From NCBI RefSeq assembly GCF_003352915.1, contig NZ_CP022314.1, positions 924,360 through 988,359 of the forward strand: 64,000 bases of DNA. The letters are read 5' to 3'. Each line of letters starts with the position of its first letter. Position 1 is the first letter of the stretch. This document shows positions 7,631 to 17,228 of the stretch, in pieces. Under the pieces are notes generated by a model, which was not told where the DNA came from, did no database searches, and worked only from the letters and a program-made list of their open reading frames with translations. The DNA comes from Arthrobacter sp. PM3 (GTDB taxonomy: Bacteria > Actinomycetota > Actinomycetes > Actinomycetales > Micrococcaceae). The translations under genes and the position numbers were made by a program.

Positions 7631-8674
7631 ATGGAATACACATCTTCCGGCAACGTCTTTGCCGGTCCGGACGGAGCACCGCAGGACCAGATCAGACGCT
7701 ACAGGGTTCCGGCCGGGTTGAGCCCCGAAGAAAAATTCGAACATTGGCGCCACTGGTACGGCACCGCCATTGATGCTCCCGCCCGGTTGGAAAAAACCGA
7801 AAAGCCAGTGCCACCGGGCTTCAATCCAACCGCACTGAGCCTTGACGGTCCCGGGTTCAGCCTTGTTGATGTCACGAATGAACCCGCCAGTTGCTACTGG
7901 AACGCGGTTTCGGATCCTAGCGACTGGCTCGTGTATTTCAGGACTTCGTGTGACAAATTCAGCTTCTCAGGGCGCTCCGAGGCTGTCTCTGCCGGTACAG
8001 TCAGGTTCTTTGATCTTTCTTTGCCGGGCAACTTCTACGCGCCAGCTGGCTTTAGCGCGGTGCGGCTGCATTTCGACCGAGAGCTGCTGGGCTTGGACGA
8101 CAGATCAGTTAAACGGCTGCAGGGGTTGGCCGACATCAGAGAAAACCCGATTATGCGTGGGCTGATTCTTCCAGCCTTGTCCGGCTGGCAGAGGACAGGT
8201 CTAGCACAGGAGATGCAGCGTCTCCAACCGGTTGCCCGGTCGATGATGACGGCCCTGGTCAGTTCATTGCTCGAGACCCTGGCCGATCCCGGCGACCTTA
8301 AGCTGGCCCGCATCGCAGCGATCAAGAAGTTCGTGCGCAAGAACTTCAGAAACCCTGCCCTGACTGTTGACGAGGTCGTGGCATACTCATTTCTTTCACG
8401 CCGCGCCCTTTACTACCTCTTCGAAGTTGAAGGGCTCCAAGTGAGCGGACACATCCGCGCCCTGCGGACCTTGGAAGCCATCGAGCTCCTCGCCGAAGCA
8501 ACCGCCTGGAAACGCTCTCTGACGGACATAGCGGGCGCCAGCGGGTTCACGAGCCTGCAAGCCATGCGACGTGCCATTAGGGAATTTACCGGTCTCTCGC
8601 TTAGGGACGCGCAGGAGAAACCGGACCTTCTGCGGATTCGATCCGCCGAACTGAGAAAACTGACCGAGCTGTGA
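7631..8674 (+). CDS. AraC-family transcriptional regulator
   Basis: 347 residues. The C-terminal third carries the two helix-turn-helix units of the family (NPALTVDEVVAYSFLSRRALYYLFEV and SLTDIAGASGFTSLQAMRRAIREFTGLSLRDAQ). The N-terminal part resembles the AraC-binding-like 2 domain, seen in 'SDWLVYFRTSCDKFSFSGRSEAVSAGTVRFFDLS'. A GAAGG site lies about 10 bp before the ATG. It follows the ROK gene after 98 bp on the same strand and may be independently expressed; its target cannot be inferred beyond proximity to the levoglucosan genes. Confidence 0.88.
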   Translation: MEYTSSGNVFAGPDGAPQDQIRRYRVPAGLSPEEKFEHWRHWYGTAIDAPARLEKTEKPVPPGFNPTALSLDGPGFSLVDVTNEPASCYWNAVSDPSDWLVYFRTSCDKFSFSGRSEAVSAGTVRFFDLSLPGNFYAPAGFSAVRLHFDRELLGLDDRSVKRLQGLADIRENPIMRGLILPALSGWQRTGLAQEMQRLQPVARSMMTALVSSLLETLADPGDLKLARIAAIKKFVRKNFRNPALTVDEVVAYSFLSRRALYYLFEVEGLQVSGHIRALRTLEAIELLAEATAWKRSLTDIAGASGFTSLQAMRRAIREFTGLSLRDAQEKPDLLRIRSAELRKLTEL

Positions 8675-8862
8675 ACCCCGCCGTCAGAATCCCGCCTGGC
8701 AGGTAGTCGGTGCCACGCATTCGCCGGTCCTCCCTTCTGCCTCGATATCTGACACTTCCACCACGACCCGTTTGCTCCGGTTTGCCTGTGCCCGACGCCA
8801 TCCAGAATCTGAGGCGTTCATTTGACGGCCTGGCGGGTGTCTGGCGCTCCACACCCAAATGT

Positions 8863-9165
8863 CTAGCCTCCGCATTCCAAGCAGTAAGCGCGGCCGTTCG
8901 TTTTGCGGAAGATTTGGGAACGGTGCCGGACCAGAAAGCAGGAGTAGCAGGTGAACTCGTCCTCAGCCTGGGGGACAATCTGTACGATCAGTTCCTCGGC
9001 AACAAATTCCCAGCCAGAGGCGATGGTGTCGGCCATGGCGTCGACCTCATCCAGTTCCTGGGCGATGCGGCGTGCACCAAGGGTGCTTGCGGATTGGAAG
9101 GCATGGAGGGATCCGTTCTGTGCGTCCTCGAGGTCGGAGAGTACTTCGTCGTAATCAGGTGCCAC
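8863..9165 (-). CDS. DUF4193 family protein
   Basis: About 100 residues ending DEFTCYSCFLVRHRSQIF..YCLEC, the two-CxxC zinc ribbon that defines the small actinobacterial DUF4193 family. I chose the GTG at 9165 (product starting M/V-APDYDEV) because family members begin at that point and run to about 100 residues; an ATG 48 bp upstream would add 16 basic residues. Function is unknown; a regulatory or RNA-polymerase-associated role has been guessed for similar ribbons but is not shown. It appears to be expressed with or just after the minus-strand genes that precede it. Confidence 0.85.
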   Translation of the reverse strand: MAPDYDEVLSDLEDAQNGSLHAFQSASTLGARRIAQELDEVDAMADTIASGWEFVAEELIVQIVPQAEDEFTCYSCFLVRHRSQIFRKTNGRAYCLECGG

Positions 9166-9257
9166 GTGGGCGTTTCTCTTTCTGTGGTTCTTATCCGACG
9201 GGGATGCAGACACGGGGCCGCCCTGCGGCAGGTGCGGCCAGTTCGCCTCGCCCGCGC

Positions 9258-10076
9258 CTAATCGAAAGTGACACCTTCTGTCGTGGATTTCGGCGACCCC
9301 GGGGCCGAACTGTGCCCTGACAAAGAAGGGACGAACCGTGCCCGCTCCTTAATTTCTTCCCTGAAGCTCTTGACAATGCCGTGGCCTTCCCCGTGGCCAA
9401 GCCGTGAAATAACGACCGGACCTCGGGGCAGGACGACCCGGAGGGTCTCTCCGGTGATTCTCTTACCCAGCGAAAGTGCTTCGATGGATCCGTGCGGGGC
9501 ATCGAGGAGTGTCCCAGATCCGTGGCTGGACGCTTCGATGACGAGGAGGCGCCGGGTCGTAAGGACGATGTACCCTTCGGTCTCATCCAGGTGCCCCATC
9601 CCGATAGCTCGGATGGTTTCGTCTCGAGCCATCTCGCGAACGATGACACGTAGCGTGGTTGGTCCTCCCAGGGAGAGACCTGCCCTCAACGCGGAGTCCT
9701 CAAGACCGTGGTAGTACATGACACCCTCGGGCAGCTTTTCCTCGATACTGGCGAGATGGTAGTGGTTCAGCGGCCCGGAATCTCCTGTCCAGGCTATCTC
9801 TGCCCCTCGCGCGGAAGGCCGTACGGTAGCGGTAAGCCTCGCGGCTCGGCGTCGCTTGCGGAGGGAAAATGGTATCTCGATATTGATACGGTCCTCATCG
9901 GAGGACGTAGCCCTTAAACCTGATTCAACCGCAGCACCGCGGATGTGGTCCCGGGAGACGTCTGCACTTGTAAGCATCGTCCAAAGGACGGTTTCGGGAG
10001 CTGATGTCATCTGAATACTTTCCGTATATTCGTGGCGTTGGTTCTTCGGGGTGAGGCGTCGGTTCTTAACTGCCAT
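9258..10076 (-). CDS. Hypothetical protein with SRPBCC-like and PH-like parts
   Basis: About 272 residues, not recognised by name. The first ~100 residues (QMTSAPETVLWTMLTSADVS...ARLTATVRPSARGAEIAWTG) look like an SRPBCC/polyketide-cyclase-type fold. The C-terminal half (ETIRAIGMGHLDETEGYIVLTTRRLLVIEAS, with repeated beta-strand pattern) looks like a bacterial short PH domain. No signal peptide or membrane segment is seen. I prefer ATG 10076, with GGAAAAG about 10 bp upstream, over the in-frame GTG at 10094; either way it overlaps the end of the EAL gene and is probably translated with it. Confidence 0.65.
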   Translation of the reverse strand: MAVKNRRLTPKNQRHEYTESIQMTSAPETVLWTMLTSADVSRDHIRGAAVESGLRATSSDEDRINIEIPFSLRKRRRAARLTATVRPSARGAEIAWTGDSGPLNHYHLASIEEKLPEGVMYYHGLEDSALRAGLSLGGPTTLRVIVREMARDETIRAIGMGHLDETEGYIVLTTRRLLVIEASSHGSGTLLDAPHGSIEALSLGKRITGETLRVVLPRGPVVISRLGHGEGHGIVKSFREEIKERARFVPSLSGHSSAPGSPKSTTEGVTFD

Positions 10077-11508
10077 GACTTTCGTCTTTTCCACTTGTTG
10101 ACGACCGGTGCTGTCTCCATAGGGACCAGTCGGCTGGAAGAACGGACGGTCGTCCCACGAGGTAGCCTTGGGCGGCGTTCACTCCCAGCTCGGTAACCGT
10201 GGCTAGTTCAGACTGGCTTTCTATTCCCTCGGCGACAAGACTTGCACCGGTTTGTGATGCGAAGCTGACCATCGCCGCGCACAGGGCGCGCAGGTTGGCA
10301 TCATTGTCGATTCCTGCCACGATTGACCGGTCAAGTTTGATCAGTTCTGGGCTGAGCCTAAGTATGTGGCGCATCGACGAGAACCCGTCGCCGGCATCGT
10401 CGATAGCTATGCGTAGGCCGGCGCTTCTGAGTGGGGCCAGCGCCGCTGTGAGACGTGCATAGTCAGCAACGGCTGTGCGCTCGGTCAGCTCCACGACGAT
10501 GCGCCCGGGTTGCAGGCCCGAGCCCCTCACGATGTCACTTAGCCTCGGATCAAGGCATGCCGCCGGCGAGAGATTGACGGCAATGTAGAGATGCCCGGGG
10601 AGATCCACTGCAGCACGCAATGCTGTCTCCAGGGCAAGGAATTCGAGATCGGCGCCCCGGCCGGCTGAATCCGCCTCAACAAACCATTGATCCGGAGACC
10701 TGAGGGGAGAGCTGACGAAGCGAGTGAGCGCTTCGGCGCCGACAATATCGCCGGTTGCCAAATTCTGGATCGGCTGAAACGCCGTTATCAATGTCCGGGT
10801 GGCGAACAGGCGATCAAGGCGCGCTCTGATTTCCCGGCTCGCCGGTCTGTGCGCCGCAGAGTCAGCCAGCGGGCGGGCGATTCCCTCGAATCCTGATCTT
10901 TCGCTGTCCCCGTCGGACCGGGGCCTGCCGACGACTTGGAGGTTCAGGCGGTGCCCGCCCCGGTGACGCGCGGAAAGCACAAGACCTTCCCGACCAGCGC
11001 GTGCATCTGGCATTCGTGCGGCCCTCACGTCGGCGAGGTCGACTATGAGACTGCACGGGCGTCCCAGCAGCTCGGAGGGTTCATAGCCGACCAGTTCCCG
11101 GCTTGCTCGGCTGGAGAATGTAAACCGGCCGTCGGCTCCCACCGCCCAAAGCCACTCCCGGGTTGCGCCCATGACCATGTCCAGGAGGCTCGCGGTACGT
11201 GACGCCTCGAGCTGATCGCGGCGCTGTTGCCGAACGAGATACCAGACCCCATGTAGGACGATCGGACCGAGCAGGATCGAGGCGAGCGTGAAAACTATCG
11301 CGGGGAAGTTGCTGCCGCCCCATGGCTTAGAACCAAACAGGAGTGGAAAGAGTATTGACCAGGCCGATCCCAGCTCAAGGGACAGAAGGGCGAGCAGCCA
11401 TCGACCGGCCCGTGTTGTCCGAGGTTGGGCGTTGTCAGCCGGCGCTGGAGACGTGACCGTCGGGCGCCGACGACGTGATGTGCCCAAAAACAGGTTATGC
11501 CGCTGCAT
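10066..11508 (-). CDS. Membrane-anchored PAS-EAL cyclic-di-GMP phosphodiesterase
   Basis: 480 residues: two hydrophobic helices near the N-terminus (WLLALLSLELGSAWSILFPLLF and IVFTLASILLGPIVLHGVWYLV), a PAS domain (TREWLWAVGADGRFTFSSRASRELVGYEPSELLG) and a C-terminal EAL domain. Catalytic EAL residues are present: GAEALTRF, NLSPA, ELTERT, IDDAGDGFSS (the DDFG loop with Ala for Phe), IKLDRS and AEGIES. It should hydrolyse c-di-GMP to pGpG in response to a signal at the PAS domain. No GGDEF domain is fused. The ATG at 11508 is my choice; the frame is open for 109 more codons upstream but that part has no domain character. Confidence 0.87.
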   Translation of the reverse strand: MQRHNLFLGTSRRRRPTVTSPAPADNAQPRTTRAGRWLLALLSLELGSAWSILFPLLFGSKPWGGSNFPAIVFTLASILLGPIVLHGVWYLVRQQRRDQLEASRTASLLDMVMGATREWLWAVGADGRFTFSSRASRELVGYEPSELLGRPCSLIVDLADVRAARMPDARAGREGLVLSARHRGGHRLNLQVVGRPRSDGDSERSGFEGIARPLADSAAHRPASREIRARLDRLFATRTLITAFQPIQNLATGDIVGAEALTRFVSSPLRSPDQWFVEADSAGRGADLEFLALETALRAAVDLPGHLYIAVNLSPAACLDPRLSDIVRGSGLQPGRIVVELTERTAVADYARLTAALAPLRSAGLRIAIDDAGDGFSSMRHILRLSPELIKLDRSIVAGIDNDANLRALCAAMVSFASQTGASLVAEGIESQSELATVTELGVNAAQGYLVGRPSVLPADWSLWRQHRSSTSGKDESHGS

Positions 11509-12039
11509 CAGTCTTGATGGCACTGTGCTGATGTATCGCGTCTGGTGACATGCGGGTCTTCTTCTTCCGTGCTCTATTCGGTAGTAGGTCAGCATCGGCA
11601 GATGTCCGCCTACGCCAGCCGTGACGCGGCAGGGAATGTCCAGGATCGGGGCGGCCGGACCCCGTTCTTGACAGCACTGTCCCGGTCCTGGGTGAGATCC
11701 CGTTCCTTCCGGTTCGGGTGGCGCTCGTAGGCAGTTCGCTTTCGCGGCCGGTGTCCCGGGAAGGGAACCACATGTGCAGCGCGGAAGGGTCGTTATGAAT
11801 CGCGGCGCCGGGCCATGGCGCGACGAACGACCCACCCGTCCGGCCGTAGTTGCCAGGTCGAAAGCTGTTTGACCGATTTCAAAATCCTACGGTTGATGGT
11901 CGCGCCAAGCAGGGGACAAGTGGCCCAAAGTGTGCATTCTTTACTCCCGGACCGATCACTTCGTGCAGGAGTCCCGCCAACCGAACCCGGGTCGGTGTGC
12001 ACACCCGGGACTATCCCCGGTTTTGTTGACTCTCGACGG
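11509..12039. other. Intergenic stretch between EAL gene and ara operon end
   Basis: No gene with convincing codon use or homology is seen in these 531 bp. The region must hold the promoter of the EAL gene and the 3' end of the ara transcript. The one visible element is a stem CCCGGGT(C)GGTGTGCACACCCGGG-type inverted repeat at 11986-12009, 30 bp after the aldose epimerase stop. Confidence 0.55.
11986..12009 (-). terminator. Possible terminator of the ara operon
   Basis: CCCGGG arms flank an inner palindrome GGTGTGCACACC, 30 bp beyond the stop of the last ara-operon gene. There is no T-run, so this is a candidate stem-loop only. Confidence 0.35.
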
Positions 12040-12942
12040 TCAGGCGGCGAAGATGCTCCAGGACGCTTCATGGGACGCGCCAGGCGCGAGCCGCACGAGG
12101 TTCTGGCCGCTGTTGAATGCATCCGGCGGGCAGGTCATGGGTTCCACGGCCAGTCCCAGCCTGTTGGGACAGGGCGGCTGCTTATCGGCTGTGTGCACCT
12201 GCAGCCAGGGGCTGTTCCGGTCCCATTCCAAGCCGACGCCGGTCCCTCCCGGGTCGCGGGCAATCAGCCGTGCGCGGCCGTCCTCGCCAAAGACGATGTC
12301 CGTGAAGGCGTGGTCGATCTCCGTGGCGCCGATGACCCGGGGAGCCCGGAAATCGTACTCGTGGCCCTCAACCGGGCGAATAGCCCTTGGCAGCAGACGG
12401 TCGGGAGTCACTTCCAGGAGTTTCCCGGCGGGGAACTGAAGTATCCATTCATCCAGCGGGGCAGGGCCGGCGAGCAAGTACGGATGCGGGCAGACTCCGT
12501 AGGGAGCTGTCATGCGGCTTGAGTTGGTCGCCGTCACGCTGGCATGAAGTCCGTCCTCGTCCAGCCGGTAGCTGGCAGTGACGTTGAGCATGAACGGGTA
12601 CCCGGGGGCCGGGCCGACGCAGCAGCCGAGGACCACGGCGGAGTCGGAGTGCTCCTTCAGGGTCCAGTCGAGCGGGAAGACCAGACCGTGCAGGGCACAG
12701 TCCCGTCCGACCTCATTGACGGGCACCTGGTAGTCGACCCCGTCGAAAGTGTACTTCCCGTCTGCGATGCGGTTGGGCCACGGGGCCGCAATGATGCCCC
12801 GGTAGTCCGGGATGGGCGCCTCGGCGTCGAAAGGAACTATGAGGTCCCGGCCCCGGAACGTCAGCTGCCGCAGGGCCGCTCCGCGCTGGACTACTGAGGC
12901 AGAGTAGTCCCCTGAAACCAGCCGGAATTCCTCGCCGTTCAC
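12040..12942 (-). CDS. Aldose 1-epimerase family protein
   Basis: 300 residues of the galactose-mutarotase-like beta-sandwich family. Seen are the substrate-site stretch [18 protein letters not shown], the catalytic-type histidine in [13 protein letters not shown], and the C-terminal glutamate motif [16 protein letters not shown]. It interconverts alpha and beta anomers of an aldose; as last gene of the arabinose operon, with its ATG overlapping the araA stop by 4 bp, it probably supplies the L-arabinose anomer used by the isomerase. Confidence 0.9.
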   Translation of the reverse strand: MNGEEFRLVSGDYSASVVQRGAALRQLTFRGRDLIVPFDAEAPIPDYRGIIAAPWPNRIADGKYTFDGVDYQVPVNEVGRDCALHGLVFPLDWTLKEHSDSAVVLGCCVGPAPGYPFMLNVTASYRLDEDGLHASVTATNSSRMTAPYGVCPHPYLLAGPAPLDEWILQFPAGKLLEVTPDRLLPRAIRPVEGHEYDFRAPRVIGATEIDHAFTDIVFGEDGRARLIARDPGGTGVGLEWDRNSPWLQVHTADKQPPCPNRLGLAVEPMTCPPDAFNSGQNLVRLAPGASHEASWSIFAA

Positions 12943-14459
12943 AGCCCGCCGGCCAGCTTGTAGTAGGCGGCGTTCCAGGCAAGTTCCTTCTTGAACTGTT
13001 TGATGGTGGTGTCCTCATCAATGGTGAGCAGCTCCGTCTGGGCGATTTCCGCGAAGTCCTCGAACACGTCCATGCCCACCTGGGTGGACAGGACGGTGTG
13101 GTGCGCCGCCCCGGCAGTGAGCCAGGCGGCTGCGGAGGTGGCGAAGTCCGGCTCGGGCGACCAGAGTGCGCGGGCTACCGGCAGGTTGGGCAGGGGCTCG
13201 TCAAGGTCCACGACGTCGACGGCGTTTGCCACGAGGCGGAAGCGGTCACGCATATCGGACAGCGCCACCACGACGCCCGGTCCGGCATCGGTGTCGAAGA
13301 CCATGCGGACCGGGTCTTCCTTGCCGCCGATGCCCAGCGGGTGGATCGCGACCCGGGGTTTGGAAGCGGTCAGGGACGGGCAGACCTCAAGCATGTGCGC
13401 GCCGAGAATCTTCTCCTGGCCCGGGGCGAGGTGGTAGGTGTAATCCTCCATGAGCGAGGCGCCGCCGGGCAGGCCCGCGCCCATGACCTTGGCGGCGCGG
13501 ACCAGGATCGCGGTCTTCCAGTCCCCCTCGGCGCCGAAGCCGTAGCCGTCGGCCATGAGCCGCTGCACTGCCATGCCGGGGAGCTGGCGCAGTTCGCCGA
13601 GGTCCTCGAAGGACGTGGTGAACGCCGCGGAGCCGTTGGCCTCGAGGAAGGACCGCAGGCCCAGTTCGATCCGGGCGCTGTAGCGCAGGGACTCGTGGCG
13701 GGCGCCGCCGGCCTTCAGTTCCGGGGCCACGTCATATAGGCGCTCGTACTCCGCGACCAGGGTGTCGACGTCGGCCTCCGCCGCGCCGTGCACGGCGTCG
13801 GCAAGTTCATTGACCGACCAGGTGTTGACCGAGACGCCGAAGCGCAGCTCGGCCTCGGTCTTGTCCCCTTCGGTGACGGCCACGTTGCGCATGTTGTCGC
13901 CGAAGCGGGTCAGCTTCAGGGTCCGGACGGCCGCCCAGCCGGCCGAGGCGCGCTGCCAGGATCCCACCTGGCGGGACACCTCCGGGTTGGACACGTGTCC
14001 GACGACGGTTTTGCGCGGAACGCCCAGGCGTGACTGGATGTAGCCGAACTCACGGTCGCCGTGCGCGGCCTGGTTCAGGTTCATGAAGTCGAAGTCGATA
14101 TCCGCCCATGGCAACTCGACGTTGGCCTGCGTGTGCAGGTGCAGGAGCGGTTTGCGGAGCAGGTCCAGGCCCTGGATCCACATCTTGGCCGGGGAGAACG
14201 TGTGCATCCACGCGGTCACGCCGATCACGGAATCATCGGAATTGGCTTCCAGGGCGGTGCGGCGGATGGCGTCCGAATCCGTCAGCACCGGCTTCCAGAC
14301 GACTTTCACCGGGACGTCGGCAGACCCGTTCAGCGCGTCCGCGATCTCCTGGGACTGGGCGGCGACCTGCTTCAGGACATCTTCACCGTAGAGGTGCTGG
14401 CTGCCGGTGAGGAACCAGACCTCGTAGTGGTCAAGGGACGTGTTGTTGGCGTGGGACAT
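12939..14459 (-). CDS. araA: L-arabinose isomerase
   Basis: 506 residues, the family's usual ~500. Converts L-arabinose to L-ribulose in the cytoplasm using Mn2+. Recognisable stretches are [20 protein letters not shown] at the N-terminus, [40 protein letters not shown] and [37 protein letters not shown]. The ATG at 14459 has an AGGAG site 6 bp upstream; longer in-frame starts have no support. It lies 92 bp after araD and overlaps the epimerase gene, completing the order araB-araD-araA-epimerase. Confidence 0.97.
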   Translation of the reverse strand: MSHANNTSLDHYEVWFLTGSQHLYGEDVLKQVAAQSQEIADALNGSADVPVKVVWKPVLTDSDAIRRTALEANSDDSVIGVTAWMHTFSPAKMWIQGLDLLRKPLLHLHTQANVELPWADIDFDFMNLNQAAHGDREFGYIQSRLGVPRKTVVGHVSNPEVSRQVGSWQRASAGWAAVRTLKLTRFGDNMRNVAVTEGDKTEAELRFGVSVNTWSVNELADAVHGAAEADVDTLVAEYERLYDVAPELKAGGARHESLRYSARIELGLRSFLEANGSAAFTTSFEDLGELRQLPGMAVQRLMADGYGFGAEGDWKTAILVRAAKVMGAGLPGGASLMEDYTYHLAPGQEKILGAHMLEVCPSLTASKPRVAIHPLGIGGKEDPVRMVFDTDAGPGVVVALSDMRDRFRLVANAVDVVDLDEPLPNLPVARALWSPEPDFATSAAAWLTAGAAHHTVLSTQVGMDVFEDFAEIAQTELLTIDEDTTIKQFKKELAWNAAYYKLAGGL

Positions 14460-14551
14460 GGTGGGCTCCTGGGATAGGAAAGGTCGTTGGACGGGGCGCC
14501 GGGCCCGCTTGGAAGTGCAGTGGCCGGGCGCCCCGGGCTTGTGGGGTTCGG

Positions 14552-15274
14552 CTACCGTCCGTAGACGTTCTGGTAACGGGCGTAGAGCGAGTCGATCTGG
14601 GCGGGATCGATCGGCAGGGGATCGCCCAGCTGGCGGGCGACGTGGACGGTGCGGGCCACTTCCTCGCACATCACGGCCGCCTTGACCGCGGAGCGGGCGT
14701 CCTTGCCGATGGTGAAGGGGCCGTGGTTTTGCATCAGGACCGCCGGGGAGTTGGAGGCCTGCAGGGTCTCCACGATGCCGCGGCCGATCGAGTCATCTCC
14801 GATCAGCGCGAACGGCCCCACCGGGATCGTCCCGCCGAACTCATCCCCCATCATGGTCAGCACGCAGGGGATCGCCTCTCCCCGGGCCGCCCAGGCAGTA
14901 GCGTAGGTCGAATGGGTGTGCACCACTCCCCCGACTTCCGGCATATGCCGGTACACGTAGGCGTGCGCCGCGGTGTCCGAGGACGGCGACAGCCCCGGGT
15001 TGCTCCATTCGGATGGTTCACCGCCTACGCCGGTACGATCGCCGACAGGAAGCGAAGTCACCGGCGTGCCGTACAGGTCCGTGACCACCATGAGCTCAGG
15101 GGTGAGCTCATCGTAGGAGACACCGGAGGGTTTGATGACCATGAGATCGTGGCCGGGAACCCGGGCGGAGACGTTCCCGGCGGTCCACACCACCAGCTGG
15201 TAGCGGGTCAGTTCCGCGTGGAGTCCGCACACTTCCTGCCGGATCCGGGCGATGGACTCCTGCAGCGCGCTCAT
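14552..15274 (-). CDS. araD: L-ribulose-5-phosphate 4-epimerase
   Basis: 240 residues of the class II aldolase/AraD family. It converts L-ribulose 5-phosphate to D-xylulose 5-phosphate, feeding the pentose phosphate pathway. Zinc ligands are the two histidines of [16 protein letters not shown] and the histidine in [19 protein letters not shown] near the N-terminus is the phosphate-binding region. The ATG overlaps the stop of araB (ATGA), so the two are translationally coupled. Confidence 0.96.
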   Translation of the reverse strand: MSALQESIARIRQEVCGLHAELTRYQLVVWTAGNVSARVPGHDLMVIKPSGVSYDELTPELMVVTDLYGTPVTSLPVGDRTGVGGEPSEWSNPGLSPSSDTAAHAYVYRHMPEVGGVVHTHSTYATAWAARGEAIPCVLTMMGDEFGGTIPVGPFALIGDDSIGRGIVETLQASNSPAVLMQNHGPFTIGKDARSAVKAAVMCEEVARTVHVARQLGDPLPIDPAQIDSLYARYQNVYGR

Positions 15275-16986
15275 GCGGAGGCTCCGGCACCGGCGAGGGC
15301 CCTGACGGAGTTGCGCTGGATGGCCTTGAGCCGGCGCATGACGTCGTTGGTTCCCCTGCCGAAGTAGTCGTGGAGCGTCCGGTATTCGCGGAACAGTTCC
15401 TCATAGGCGGTGACGTTTTCCGGGATGGGGGTGTAAACGGAGCCCGGCTCTGATCCCATGGCGGCCGCTGCGGTCCGGATGTCCGGATACTTCCCGGCCG
15501 CGACGGCCGCGTGGATGGCCGATCCCAGGGCCGGCCCCTGGGCGGAGCCGATGGTGGAGAGCTGCAGGCCCGTGACATCGGCGTAGATCTGCATCAGGAG
15601 CCTGTTCTTCAGCAGCCCTCCGGCGACGATGAACTCCTTCACCGGTACCCCCGAGTCCCGGAAAGCGTCCACGATGGTGCGGGTACCGAAGGCCGTGGCC
15701 TCCAGCAGCGCCCGGTAGGTGTCCTCGGGGCGGGTGGCCAGCGTCTGTCCGACAATCAGGCCGGAGAGTTCATGGTCCACCAGCACGGAGCGGTTTCCTG
15801 AGTGCCAGTCCAGCGCGATCAGGCCGTGTTGTCCGATCGCCTGGCTGGACGCGAGCTCGGTGAGATATTCGTGGATGTCCAGGCCGGCGGCAGCCGCGGC
15901 TTGGTGGTATGCCGGCGGGACGCCGTTCTTGGTAAACCAGCCGAAGATGTCCCCCACCCCCGACTGCCCGGCCTCATAGCCCCAGAGCCCGTCCACGATG
16001 CCGCCATCGACGACGCCGCACATGCCGGGCACTTCCCGCAGCTCGGTCCCGTTCATGACGTGGCAGGTGGAGGTGCCCATGATGGCCACGAGCTGTCCCG
16101 GGTCGACCGCCTTGGCTGCCGGAGCGGTGACGTGGGCGTCAACGTTGCCGACCGCGACGGCGATCCCCTCTGGCAACCCTGTCCAAGCGGCGGCTTCGGC
16201 AGTCAGGTAGCCGGCGGCATCGCCGAGCCGGCCGATGGTGTGTTCCAGCTTGGTGGACACGAAGTCCTTGAACTGCGGGTTCAGCGCGGCGAGGAAGTCT
16301 TCGGACGGATAGCGGCCGTCCTGGTAGATCCCCTTGTAGCCGGCCGTGCAGGCATTGCGGACGTAGTTGCCGCTCAGCTGCCAGACAATCCAGTCCGCGG
16401 CTTCCACCCAGCGGTCCATCGCGGCGTAGCTCTCGGGGTCCTCCTCGAGCAGCTGCAGCCCCTTGGCGAATTCCCATTCGGAGGAGATCAGGCCGCCGTA
16501 GCGGGGCAGCCAGCTTTCCCCCCGTTCGGCAGCCAGGGCGTTGATGCGGTCCGCCTGCGGCTGCGCGGCGTGGTGACGCCACAGCTTCACATAGGCGTGC
16601 GGCCTGTCCGCGAAGCCCGCCACTTCACTGAGCGGGGTGCCGTCGGCCTTGACCGGAACCATGGTGCAGGCCGTGAAGTCCGTCGCGATCCCGACGACGT
16701 CGGAAGGATCGATGCCGGCGGCGGCGACCGCCGCGGGCACAGCCTGGCGCAGGACCTCCCGGTAGTCATCGGGCACCTGGAGCGCCCACTCGCCCGGAAG
16801 CCGGATGCCGGCGGCGCCCGCGGTGTCCTCCGGAAGTTCGCCGGTGACCACAGCATGCGGGTAGTCGAAGACCCCGCTGCCCAGTTCCTTGCCGTCCCGG
16901 ACCCGGACGACGACGGCCCGCCCGGAAAGCGTGCCGTAGTCCACGCCAATGACAAATTTTTCGGTTCCGTCCACTGAGACGTCCAT
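15271..16986 (-). CDS. araB: Ribulokinase
   Basis: 571 residues, FGGY kinase family; phosphorylates L-ribulose with ATP. The N-terminal ATPase motif is VIGVDYGTLSGRAVVV, and the C-terminal half carries LVAIMGTSTCHVMNG and FIVAGGLLKNRLLMQIYADVTG. I chose ATG 16986 with GGAGG 4 bp upstream; a GTG 33 bp earlier is possible but has no ribosome site. It is first in the arabinose operon; a 14-bp palindrome matching the LacI-type operators in this window lies 47 bp upstream of the start. Confidence 0.95.
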   Translation of the reverse strand: MDVSVDGTEKFVIGVDYGTLSGRAVVVRVRDGKELGSGVFDYPHAVVTGELPEDTAGAAGIRLPGEWALQVPDDYREVLRQAVPAAVAAAGIDPSDVVGIATDFTACTMVPVKADGTPLSEVAGFADRPHAYVKLWRHHAAQPQADRINALAAERGESWLPRYGGLISSEWEFAKGLQLLEEDPESYAAMDRWVEAADWIVWQLSGNYVRNACTAGYKGIYQDGRYPSEDFLAALNPQFKDFVSTKLEHTIGRLGDAAGYLTAEAAAWTGLPEGIAVAVGNVDAHVTAPAAKAVDPGQLVAIMGTSTCHVMNGTELREVPGMCGVVDGGIVDGLWGYEAGQSGVGDIFGWFTKNGVPPAYHQAAAAAGLDIHEYLTELASSQAIGQHGLIALDWHSGNRSVLVDHELSGLIVGQTLATRPEDTYRALLEATAFGTRTIVDAFRDSGVPVKEFIVAGGLLKNRLLMQIYADVTGLQLSTIGSAQGPALGSAIHAAVAAGKYPDIRTAAAAMGSEPGSVYTPIPENVTAYEELFREYRTLHDYFGRGTNDVMRRLKAIQRNSVRALAGAGASA

Positions 16987-17032
16987 GAATCCTCCAAGCA
17001 AAACACCCGTCGACTCCACGGGCTGGAATGTG

Positions 17033-17046
17033 TGTTAGCGCTAACA
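17033..17046. promoter_or_regulatory. LacI-type operator before araB
   Basis: Perfect palindrome TGTTAGCGCTAACA, 47 bp before the araB start. It shares the 12-bp core GTTAGCGCTAAC with the site before the nitrilase gene. The CG-centred even palindrome is the classic LacI/GalR form. Confidence 0.85.
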
Positions 17047-17228
17047 ATATTTGCCGAAAAATGTCCCGGGCCCCGGTGGCGGTGCGAGGACTCCGGGACC
17101 CTCGCCCTGCCATGGGCACTGTCGGGGGCATCGGCCTCCGTGGGCACAAACTCGATGGCACGGCACCAAATCGGGGACGTGGTGTCGGCCGGGGTGCGCG
17201 ATACGCGCACCCCGGCCGGGCTCCCAAC

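Noticed and set aside
11509..11835. N-terminal extension of the EAL protein
   Set aside because: The frame is open but rich in Pro, Arg and Cys without domain pattern; the ATG at 11508 directly precedes the membrane-anchor region.
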